Source: Verrucomicrobiaceae bacterium
GTDB lineage: Bacteria > Verrucomicrobiota > Verrucomicrobiia > Verrucomicrobiales > Verrucomicrobiaceae
DNA length: 64,000 bases
Assembly (NCBI GenBank): GCA_019694165.1
Contig: JAIBCL010000021.1
Location: 1-64,000 of the forward strand
Direction: 5' to 3'
The first letter of the stretch is position 1, and each line of letters starts with the position of its first letter. The position numbers were made by a program, and so were the translations under genes. The notes beneath the pieces were generated by a model, which saw only the letters and a list, made by a program, of their open reading frames with translations, was not told the origin of the DNA and ran no database searches. Below are positions 15,001 through 27,000 of the stretch, piece after piece.

Positions 15001-18000
15001 GACGCTCGTCGGAGTGGTGATGCTGGCGACGGTGGCAACGGTGGAACCGGTGAAGGTATTGGACAGCGGCGAGAGCGGCACGCCGGTGTAGAAGCCGATG
15101 ACCGGGTCGTAGTTCACGAAGTCGGCGGTCGCATTGGTCGAGGAGGCCAGTCGCAGGATGCTGGCCGCCACCACGCCGGAGTTGGCACCGACGTTGGTAT
15201 TGTTCAAGGTGTTGAGGCCGGCTGCGGTGGTGGTGGACTGGCCGAGGATGGTGCCGCCGAGCACGCGCGCGTCAGAGCCGGCGGTGTTGCCGAGGTTGCC
15301 GTCCACACCCGGAACGATGGCGAGCACGCCAGCGCCGGAGCGGGCGAGGGTGGTCGCGGTGATTTGGATGTCATTGGCATCCATCGCATCGAGGCGCATG
15401 TAGGAACCGCCGGCGAAGGTTACGGTCGGAATCGTGAAGGTGGCGTTCGGGCCGTTGGTGTTCACGCGCAGGGAGCCACCGTTAATGGTGACCGCGGTGT
15501 CGCCGAATGGAGTGCCAGCGGTGGCCTGCGTGAGGAGGGTGGCACCATTGCTGATGGCGGAGTTGTCGTGGAGGTTCAACCCAGTGACGTTGCCGTTGAG
15601 GATGACCGTGCCAGGTCCATTGACGGTGAGAACACCCGTGCTGTTCGCGGTGAGAGCATTGTTGGTGTAGGTCTGGCCGGCGGCGACGTAGATGCTGCCC
15701 GCCGCGCTCATGGTGATGACGCGGTTCGAAAGGATGGTGCTGTTCACCAGCAACTGACCGCCATTGAAGGTGAGCGGAGCGGGAGTGACATTCACGCCAC
15801 CGAGGCTGCCGAGATTCGCATCACTGGTGATGCTGAGCACACCGGCGGTGAGAGTAGTGGCACCGAGGTAGGTGTTTGTACCGCTGAGCACCAAGGTGCC
15901 GAGGCCGGTCTTGGTCAGGCCGGTCTGAGCGCCGACGTAGGTGAAGTCGCCGCTGATGATGCCGGAGGCAGTGAGGGTGGTGGTCGCGCCAACGTCAATC
16001 GTGCTGCTCTGGATGAGCTGCATGTTGTTCGCCACCGTGAAGTTGCTGTCCCAGCCGGCGAGCGTGCCGGAGTTCAGCAGGATATTGCCGGAGAGCACGC
16101 CGCCGACGCCTAGGGCGAGGGTGCCCTGGCTGATGACGGTGTTGGTGTAGCTGTTGCTGCCATTGGTGAGGCGAAGGATGCCCGCGCCGGACTTCACGAG
16201 GCTGGAAGCGCCGGTGACCGCACCGGAGAGGGTGACGATGCGCGTGGCATCAGCCACGTTGATGACGCGATAGGCGGCACCGCTCAAATTGACTGCACCA
16301 CTAAGGGTGAGGTCGATCTGGGTCTGCGCGCCTGCGCCGATAAAGGCGTCGGCCGCGAAGGCCCCGATGTTGTTGCCGGAACCGGCGAGTGCGCTGAGAA
16401 CGCCAGTGCCGGAGAAGTTGATGGCATTGCTGATGTTCATCGGCTGGAGCAGACCCACCGTGGTGGTGACGCCGAGGCCAGTCTGGTTCACTTCCAGAGT
16501 GCCGCTGTTGAAGGTGATGGCACCGGAACCGAGCGCACCGGCATTGCCCACGCGAAGAACGGCGCTGCCATTGATGGTGGTTCCACCGGAGTAGCTGTTC
16601 GGCGTGTTGAGGACGATGGTGCCGCCGTTTCCGATCAGATTGGCCCCCGGCGTTCCGGTAACCGCGCCGACAATGACTGAATTGCCCCCCGTCAGCACCG
16701 GTGCATTGATGTTCAGCAGGCCGCCGCCCGTGCCGAGGCGATAGGCACCGCCCGCGCCAGCACCGAGGGTAGTGGCGGTGTAGCTGGCGTTGTTTACCCC
16801 CGTGCCGGCTGTGGAGCCAAGGAAGACGCGATTGTTCGGGCCGAGTGCACCGAGGTTCACACCAGTACTGTAGCCGAGCACGTCGATTGCGAGAGTTCCA
16901 TCGACGGTGCCGCTCGTGGTGGCGAAGGCGACGCTGCCCGGCAACGCTCCATTGTAGCCAAGGCCGATGGCACCGATGCCATCATTGCTGGTGTTCACCG
17001 TGGTAGCAGTGCCACCGACATTGGCCGAACTGAGAACACGAAGGGCAGCGCCCGGATTTACAGTGATCGTACCGGCGGAAGTGAGCTGCTCATTGGCAGG
17101 CGTGGTGCTGCCGACGCGTGCTTCGAGAGCACCCTGATCGACGGTGATGTTGCCCGCATAGGCGGAGGCACCGCCGAGCACCAAGTTCGCAGTGCCCTGC
17201 TTGGTCACCGACGGGGCGGAGCCGCCGAAAGTGCCGAGCACGTTCAACTGGTTGGTGGTGAAGATCGTCGTCGCACCGGCACCGTTCATGGTCAAGCCGC
17301 CGAAGACGGTGTTCGTGTTGCCGCCCTGCACACCGAGAGCCGTGCTGGCCGCACCCATCGTGACAGCACCGACAGCCGTGCTGGCTGCGGTGGCGCTGAG
17401 GATGCCGGTGTTGGTCACGCTGACCGGGTTCTGGTAGAAGAGGTTGGTGGTGCCGACGTTGTAGGCGCCGCCCGCGAGGGTCACCGCGGGACCAGCAGTG
17501 TAGCCGGAGCCGCCAAGGCCGTATTGGGTGGTAGTGCTCAGGCCGCCGTCACTGACAGTGATGCTACCGGTAAGGTTTGGATTTGACGTGGCCGCGATGG
17601 CTAGGGTTCCCGGGCCGTTTTTGGCAAAGCCAGTGATCGATCCGCCGAAGGCTGCGCCGAGGGTGGAAACCAGGGCTGTGGTGCCCTGGAACGGATTCTC
17701 CACCGTGATGGTCGGAGTGGCAACCGATGCGGACACCACACCATTCAATGTCAGGTTCTGCTGCGTCACGCCGAAGATGAGGGTGTTCGACGGATTGGCA
17801 ATGGAGACCGGGTTGAGGATCGTGCGGGCTGCACCACCGGCGAGGAGGCGGGTGTTGTCCGCTGCGATGCTCAGAGTGCCGAGACCGAGCGGGCTGTTGG
17901 TGATGGTGCCGCCCACCGTGCTCGGCGTGCTGTCCGCGCCGATGATGATCGAGCCGCCGTTGAGAGTGACTCCCGTGGAACCGATGGCTCCGAAATTGCT

Positions 18001-21000
18001 GCTGCCGCTGAGCACCAGCGCTCCGGTGCCGGTTTTGTTGAGCACGTTTGCGGCACCCGCCCCGAGGATGTTGGCCGATACGATCAAACCATCAGCAGAG
18101 GCACCGGAGACATCGAAGTTGCGGGTGGCACCGTTGAGACTGAGGGCACCGGCGATGGTCGGCGTGGAACTCATATTGTCGTTCACCGAGGTAACGCCGT
18201 TGCCAAGCGTAAGCGCACCATATTGCAGGGTCACCGTGCCGCTGGCGGTGGCTGCCGAGGAGAGGGTAACCGTCGATGCCGTCAGGGACGAAATGGTTGT
18301 TCCAGGAGCGATGCCAACACCGGACACAGTCTGACCGGCGGCCAGCGTCGTGCCAGTCGTGGTCACGTTGACAGTCGTGCTGCCGCTTGTCGTGGTGGAA
18401 CTGACACCCAGGGCCGTGGTCACTGTCGGGGTGGAGTTAGTTCCACCCGTGTTGTTGAAGGTCAGCGCGCTGGCACCGCTGTAAGTGTTGTTGCCGACAT
18501 AGGTGAGCGAGCTGCCGCCATTGAGGACGATGTTGGCGCTGTTGTGGATCTCACCGGCTGCGGTGGCGGCCACCGTGGCGTTGTTGATGGTGAGAGTGCC
18601 ATTCGGGATGGCGACCGTGGCACCGCCATTCGCGCCGGCCGTGCTCAGGGTGAGCGTGCCCCCGTTGACATAGGTGCCGGTGGAATAGTTGTTGTTGCCG
18701 GTAAGAGTGAGGCCACCAGCGCCGCCCTTCACCAACGACGTGGCACCAGTGATAACGCTGGCGATGGTGGTGGTGTTGGCGTTGATGTAAGCATAGAGGC
18801 CGCTGGCACTTGAAGTCAGGCTGCCATTGTTGATGGCGAGGGTTTGGTTGGCCGCCATGAGCAGGCCGCCTGTGCCGATGGTGAGGGTGTTGCCAGCGCC
18901 TATGTCGATGGTGGCCGCAGCGCTGGGATTGACCTTCAAGGAGTTGATCGTCCTGGTGCCCACACCCGTGGTGCTGGCAGCAGTCACGAGGATGTTATCC
19001 GTGGCGGTGCCTGCCGTAAGAGCGGTGGCGGAATAGGAGCCGAAGGGTGTAGTATTGATTGGGTTGCCAAGCTGGCCGAGCGGACCAACGCCGCCAGAGG
19101 AACCGCTGGGAGCAGCATAGACCGCCCAATCGGTGCCGTTTACCGTGGCCCAGCCACCCATGATGCCGTTGACGCTTGGTGCCGCGCCACCGTTGACCGT
19201 GGTAAGGATGATCTGACTGTTGTTGGTGCCGCCGTAGCCGGGGTTGTTGCCGGTGAAGTTTACGTTGATTCCGGCATTGGTGACGAGGTTGCCGATGGTG
19301 AGCGTGCTGGGAAGCACCGTGCCAGTGGCCGGAGTAACCGTGATCGTGTTGTTACCTGGCTGGAGAGTAACCGTGCCGACAGAAGCGCTGCCCTGAACAC
19401 CGAGGTAGGTGAGTGTACCGCCCTGAAGCGTGATGCCGTTGGCGACGCGATTGGCGCCGATTTCAGTGGCGGTGTAGAGGCCCGTGTCATCAAGGGTGAG
19501 GCCGCCGAAGTAGTTGGTGACACTGCTGCTGGCGGAGAGGCGGCCCTGATCGCGCAGGGTCAGAGTGCCGCCGCGGATGATGGTTGCTCCCGTGTAAGGG
19601 TTGAGGTTGGTGAGGGTCGTGGTGTTGTTGCCCGAGCGGGTGAAGCCCATGGCCGCGACACCATCCTGGATCGTGCCGGAGAAGGATCCCCCGCCGGTGG
19701 ATGTCAGAACCGCCGCAGTGCCGCCGCTGTTGGTGATGATGCCGCCCGTGCCGGCCAGAGCGTTGACGCTGGTAAGAGCGCCGACAGCCTGGTTCTTGCC
19801 GGCCAGATCGAGCGTGCCGCCGTTAACCTGGACGGGATTTACCGTGGGCGTGGTGGCGGTCGGGAAGACGGCCAGCGTGTTGTCCGCCCCGCTGTTGAGT
19901 TTGAGAGTGCCGTCGTTGACCGTCGTGGCGTTGGTGGAAACGAAGAACTGCGGCTTGGTGAACTCCATGGCACCCGGACCGGCCTTCACGAAGCTGTTCG
20001 AGGACTGGTTGTAGGCGTTGAAGGTAAAGGTGTTGCCCGTGTCCATCTGATGGACATAGAGCTGGGCACCGTTGGGCGATGCGATCACACCGCCGTTTAC
20101 ATCGTTTGCCGCCGCAGCGTTGTTCACGAGGAAGGCGTTGGCATTCAACGTCAGCACCGCTGCATTGTTGATGGCGGCAAGCGAGGAGCCGGCGCTCATC
20201 GTCAAGGAGTTCACCGAGAGCGAGCCGAAGGTCTGAGCACTCGTGACGTTGATATTGGAACTTGTCGTCAAAGCGCGGAAGAGGCCGGGTGCCAATTCCG
20301 TGGTCGGGTCCAGCGGACGGATGCCGCCGACGGCCGAGTAGGTGGCAAAGCCGACCACACCCGAGGTGGTGTTCTGCGCGATGATGTCGTTGCGGATCGA
20401 CATCGTGTTGGAGCCGTTGCCGGTGCCGCCGCCCAGCGAGCCGGAGAAGTTTGGCACGTAGAGATTGGAGACTCCGTTGCCCGGCGTGTTGCCGAGGTTG
20501 GTGCCGCGGATGAGCGCGGAACCACCGGCGGCGATGGCACCGAGGTTGCCGACCGTCATGGACAGCGGCTGGGCGGCGTTGGCGGCAAGGGTGACGGTGC
20601 TGCCACCTGCGGCGATGTTGAGCGCACCGGTGTTGCCCAGATTGAGCGTCTCCGTGGTGGCGGCGCTGGCGTTGCCCAGAATCTGGAACTCGCCGCCGTT
20701 GAGCGTGAGGTTGCGGACCAAGGTGGCACCTACGCTGTAGTCCGTGCCGCCGAGACGGTTGTTGAGATTGGCTGTCGTGTTGTCGAGCGTCAGCGTGCCG
20801 CTGTCGGTCACGTTGTAAGTGGTGAACTTGGCGCTGCCAGAGGCACCGCTGAGGACCGACGTGCCCTGCGAGGTGGTGAAGGTGCCGATCCCCATGGAGC
20901 CTGCTCCCGAAGCGCCGTCGATGGTCATCGTGCCGGTGCCGATCTTGTCCAGATTGAACGAGGCGCTCGTCTGGTTGGCGGAACCAAAACGGCCGGAGTA

Positions 21001-24000
21001 GGTGAACGTGCCGTTGTCAAAACCGGTGCGCAAGGTGGCGGCGGTTCCAGAGTTGTTGGTGATCAATGCGGACGTTGAGCCGGACATCGAGCCGATGACG
21101 GTGGCGAGACCATTGATGTCAAGCGTGCCGCCAGTACCCAGGACGACACGCGAGTTGCGGGACAGGGCATTTGCTGTGCCGGGGCGGAGCGTGCCGTTGC
21201 TCACAGTAGTATCGCCTGTGTAATTGTTCGCCGGATTGCTGAGCGCGAGGACGCCAGCGCCCGTTTTGGTGAAGGGGAAGGCCGTGCCCGTGTAGGCTGC
21301 ACCAAGCGTGCCGACCACGACCGGGCTGTCCACCTGGATGGTCCGGGTGCCGCCTCCGAAAGTGACGACACCGTTCAAGTTCAGGTTGTTGCTGGTCACG
21401 CCGCCGATGACGAGGGTGTTCGGCGTGTTGCTCACGTTCACCGGATTGTAGATCGTGGTGCCCGTACCGATCAAGGTCGGCGCTGCGACACCCGAAAGGG
21501 TGATGGTGCCGGTACCAAGCGGGCTGGTGGTGATGATGCCAGTGGTGAGGCCCGCGCTGGCACCGACGATCAGGCTGCCGGCCTGCACATCAATGCCGCC
21601 GGTCCACAGTCCGATGCTGGCACCGCCAGTGACGGTCGGCGTGGCACCGGTGAGCGAGAGGCCGCCGGTTCCAGTCTTGACGATGGAACCGCTGGTGGTC
21701 GCGAGGATTTCCGCGGAAATGACGAGGTCATTCGGAGAGAGGCCGGACACGTTGATCGTCCGCACCCCATTGTTCAGGTCGATGGCACCGGAGATGGTCG
21801 GCGTGAGGGTAAGGCTGTCGTTGACCGAGGTTATCGGGTTGGCGTTGTTCAGGATCAACTGACCGCTGGCAGTGAGCGCCGTGCCCGTGGCGGCAAGGGT
21901 AGCGTTCTGAGACAAAGTGATCGTGTTCGACGTGGTGGAGACGATGCGAGTACCTGCCGGGATGTTGGCACCCGTGATCAACTGCCCTGCGACCAAGCCT
22001 GTGGTCGTGGTCACCGCCGTGATGACGTTGCTGCCAGCGGCAGTGGTGCCGGTGATGGCCGTGCCGCCAACGCTGTTGAAGGCCGTGGCCACAGTCGGAG
22101 CGGCCGTGCCACCGGTGTTGTTGAAGGCAAGCGTTCCGGTACGGGTGTTGTTCCCTACGAGGTTCAATGCCGCAGCACCGTTCATCACGATGTTGGCACT
22201 GTTGTGGATTTCATTGGCCAGCGTGGCGGTAACGGTGGCGTTGTTGATGGTCAGCGTGCCGTTGGGAACAGCCACTGTAGCACCGCCATCGGCGCTGGCA
22301 GTGCTCAGCGTGAGCGTGCCGGCATTGACGACCGTGCCACCCGTGTAGGTGTTGTTGCCCGTGACGGTGAGAGTGTTGCCGCCGGACTTGACCAAGGTCA
22401 CGGCACCGCCCGCGTTGTTGGCGATGACGCTGGCGATGGTGGCGGTGTTGTTGGCGTAAGCGAAGAGTTCAGCGCCCGCAACGGAGCCGGCGGTAATCGA
22501 ACCACCGGTGATGACACTGGCTGCACCGTTCAGCAGCAAGCCACCGCTGGTAAGAGTCAGCGTGCTGCCCGCAGCCTGAGTGACCGTGGCGGCGGCGCTA
22601 AGCCGCAGTGAGTTGATGGTCTGGGTGACCACGCCAGCCGTGGCCGAGCCGACGTTGGCTGCGATGGTGATGTTTTCGCCGTTGGCGGCTGGCGTACCGG
22701 TCGTAGCAAGAACATTGGCCGAGTAACCGGTAAAGTTGAGCGATCCCATGGCCCCGACGCCACCCTGGCCTTGGTTCGCAGCCGGCGTGAAATAGGTGGC
22801 CCAATCACTGCCGTTGACCGTGGCCCAACCGCCGATGATTCCGTTGCTGAGCGAAACCGCTGCCGTGTTGATCTGGTTGAGAATGACCTGGGAGTTTCCG
22901 GTGCCAGTCTGTCCGAGATTGGTGCCGGTGAAGTTGACCGTGGCACCGGTCTGCCGGACGAGGTTCGAGACCGTGAGGACAGCGGTTCCCGTGTTGCCCG
23001 CGGTGGAGGTGATGGTGCTGCTGCCGCCGGAGTTCGAACCGCCCACAAGCGTCACGGTGCCGACAGTCTCCGTGGAGGTGAGGCCGGGAGCACCAGTGAG
23101 CGTCAGGGTACCGCCGACAAGGTTGATACCCATGGCATCCGGCACGCGGTTGGTGAGGTTGCCTGTGGCGTTGTTGATGAGCTGGAGGTTGCTGTTGTCG
23201 ATGTTGAAGGTGCCGAAGTAGTTGTTCATCGTGGCCGTGGTGGCGAGGGTGCCGTTGTCGCGCAACTGAAGCGTGCCGCCGCGGATGTTCGTGCCTCCGG
23301 TGTAGGTCTGCGGGCTCACCAGCGTGGTCGTATTATTGCCCGAGCGCGTGAAGGTCAGGTTGCCGCCGATGACACCCGCAAAGGTGCCGCCGCCCGTCGA
23401 GGTGAACACGGCCGCACCAGTGCTGGTGACGGTCCCGCCCGAGCCTGGGTAGGCGTTGTTGTTGGTGAGGATGTTGACGGCCTGGTCACGACCGTTGAGA
23501 TTAATGATGCCGGTGTTGGCATTCAGGGAGATGGCAGCGGTCGCAGTAGACGTCGGTGAAACAGCCAGCGTGTTGGCGAAGGTGTTGCTCAAGTTGACGT
23601 TGCCGCCGTTGTTCGTCAGCGAACCAGTGAAGTACTGCGGTGCCGTGAAGCTCAGGTCGGCAATGCAAGCCTTGGTAATGCCGGCTCCGGAGATCATCGC
23701 GGAGATGGTCAGGTTGTCCACGGTGTGGATGAACAGCGAACTGGTGCCCGTAGCGATCTGGCCGCCGGTGATGCCCGCATTGCCGGTCAACGCAAGAATG
23801 CCGATCGAACTAGGACTGAAGATGCTGCCCGAAGTGGAGCCGGTAAGTCCGCCGCTGGAAGCCAAGGTGATCGTGGCGTCAGTCTGGGTCGTGAATATGT
23901 CGTTGCTCGTGAGGCGCAGGTTGGCCGATGTGGTGAACATGTTCGTCACACTGCCCAAAGTTTCATTTGCACCGAGCAAACGCAGGCCGGAGCCGGCGGT

Positions 24001-27000
24001 GTAGGTCAGGAAACCGGTGCCATTGCCAGCAAGGTTTGTGTCACCCACCATGTCTGGGCGCGTGCTGATGGTGGCAAGGCCGGCAACCGCATTGCCACCG
24101 CTGAGGCCCGGGGTGGTGATGAGGATGTTGGATACACCCGCTCCAGGAGTGGCACCGAGGTTGTCACCGCGAATGAGGTAGGTGGAGCCTGTGTTGAGGC
24201 CCTGCACGGAGTTGACATTGAGGATCGTGGAGCCAGCCGGGTTCGCATCAAGCGTGACGAAGCCTTCGCCGCTGCCGGCCGCAAGTGTGGCGATGGATTC
24301 GTAGGTTCCGCCGGCGGAGCCGATGATCTTGAACTCACCACCTGCAATGGTGAGGTTCTTCAGCAGGCCGCCGCCGCCGAGGCGGTTGTTCACGTTGGTT
24401 CCGGAGTTGTCGAGAAGCAGAGTGCCGGTCTGGTTCACGACCTGGGTGCCGAAGGCGGTCTGACCGGCACCCGAGTAGGTCACGGTTCCAGCATTTACCG
24501 TCAACGAGCCGGTGCTGGTGCTGCCCGCTCCGGTGAGAGTGAGAGTACCGGTGCCGACTTTGGCGATGTTGGTGTTGCCCAAAGTGGTGGCGCTGTAAGC
24601 ATTGAACTGACCGGAGAACGTGGTGTTCGCATTGTTCAATCCAACGGTAAGCGTGGTGGAGCCACCGTTGTTGGTGATGATGCCGCTGCCAGAGAGCTGG
24701 CTGATGGCTTCATTGGCACCGTTGAGATCAAGCACGGCGGGTGAGGCCATGGTGAAGGTCGAGAAGTCCGGGATCACGTTCGAGGTACCGAGGAAAATCG
24801 TGCCATTGGTCAAGGTCGTGGCACCGGCGTAGCTGTTGCCGGCCGACGAAAGTCGGAGGCCGCCCGTGCCGAGCTTGGTGATCCCGCTTGAGCCGGTGCC
24901 TTGAAGCGCCGAGGTAATGTCCAGGCTGATGGCTGCGAGGCCCGATGCGGTCACGGTGCGAACCGCACCGTTGAGATCGACGTAGCCGGTGTTCGGGTTG
25001 GCAACCGTGCCGGCGGCGGCGGTGGAGGAGATGGTCGGGATGGTGCTGTAGCTGTCGTTGGTGGCGATGATGTTTCCGCCGAGCTTCAAGATGCCGTTGC
25101 CCGTGCCGGTGGCGACCGAAGGGTTGGCGGTGCCGCCAGTATTGTTGAAGGTGAGCGTCCCCCCGAGGGTGTTGTTGCCCGTGTAGGTCAGAGTTGATGT
25201 ACCGTTGAGGGTGACGTTGGCCGACTGCGCAATCTGGCCGGAGTTGCCGGTCATGGTGACGGTCGAGCTGTTGATGGTGAGGTCACCCGGAACGACGGTC
25301 GAACCCGCCACGCCGTTGAGCGTGAGCGTCCCTTGATCCACCACAGTGCCACCAGTGTAAGTATTGGAGAGCACCGAGGAATAGGTTAGAGTGTTGGCAC
25401 CCGCACCGGTGACAGCCGGTGCGGAGAGTGTGATCGTGGTGCCGTTCGGGATGGCGGCGATCACTGTTCCGGCAGGGATGCCGGGGCCGCTCACGGTCTG
25501 TCCCACCGTAAGGTTGGTTGTGCTCGTCATGGTCACGGACGTCGATCCAGGCGTGGCCGTAGAGGAGAGTTGGAAATTGCCAGTAATCAACGGGACAGTG
25601 CCGGTACCAGTCGGTGCTTGGGATAGTGTCAGAGTGTTGCCGACGATGTTGGTGATGATGGTGCCGGCCGGGATGGCGTTGTTCGAGGTGTAGGTCTGGC
25701 CCGTCAGGGTCGCGGTGGCTGCCTGGCTGAGGGTGACGGTGTTGGTAGTGGCGTTGATGGCCGTGATGTTCGTGCCGTTGGGGATGCCCGTGCCGGTGAT
25801 CGGCATGCCAACAAGAAGGCCGGCAGTGCTGGTCAGCACGAGGCTCGTGCTCGCGGCGGTGGAACCTGTGGTTGCGCCACCGGTGGAGGTGACGGCCGCG
25901 CCCACCGAACTGATGGGCATTCCAATGGCAAGACCGTTCGCATTGGTCACGGTCACCTGTTTGTTCCCCATCGTGACGTTGGTGCCGGAAACAGCGACGG
26001 GCACTGGCGTAAAGGTCAGGTTGACCGTACCGGCAGCGGTGGCATTGGCGCTGAGCGTGAAGGTCGTCGGGCCGGCGATCGTGGCGATGGTCGCACCGTC
26101 AGGAATGCCAGTGCCGAAGACTCTCATGCCGACGGCCAGACCCACGGTATTGGCAACCGTGACGGTGGCGTTGGCATTGACGGTGGTGCTGTTGAGCACG
26201 GCCTGAGGCGTAAGCGTCAGGGTGCTGCCACCAGACTTGACCAGCGTGACGGCACCCGTGCCGTTGTTGACCACGGGCGAGTTGAACGTAGCCGTGTTGT
26301 TGGTGTAGGCGTAGAGGTTGGCAGCCGTGTTGGCAGTGGCACCAGCGGAGAGCTGGCCGGCCGCGAAGACACTGGCAGCGCCGTTCATCAGGAGGCCGCC
26401 CGAGCCAAGTGTCAAGGTGCTGTCGAGAGTGTTCTGCGTGATGGTGGCCGCCGCGCTCAAGCGCAGCGAGTTCACCGTGCGGGAGGTGACGCCGGTCACG
26501 CTGGCTGCGGTGGTGATGTTGTCGGTGGCGGTGCCCGCAGTGAGTGCATTGGTCGAATAGGCACCGAAGGGCGTGGTGCCGATGAGCGTGGAGCCAAGCG
26601 CACCCACACCAATCGCTCCAGTAGTGGCGTCAGCCGAGGAGCGGTAGCTGGCAAAGTCGGCACCGTTCACTATGGCCCAGCCGCCGAGGATGCCGTTGGT
26701 CAGCGTCGGTGTGGCACCGCTGACCTGGGTGAGGATGATGCGGCTGTTGTTGTTGTCGAACTGAGCACCCTGGCCGAGCACGCCAGAACCAGCGGTGAAG
26801 TTGACGGTGGAGATGGAGTCGCGAGTCAGGTTGCCGATCGTGAGGCCAGCGGAGCCGCCCGTGCCGCGCGTGGCGGTGATGGTGCTGGCACCGTTCTGGA
26901 GGCCGACGGATGCCACGCTTTGAGTAGAATCGAGACCATTGTAGCCCAAGTAAGCCAGCGTACCGCCCTGGAGGGTGATCGCGGCGGAGGCGTTGACGCG

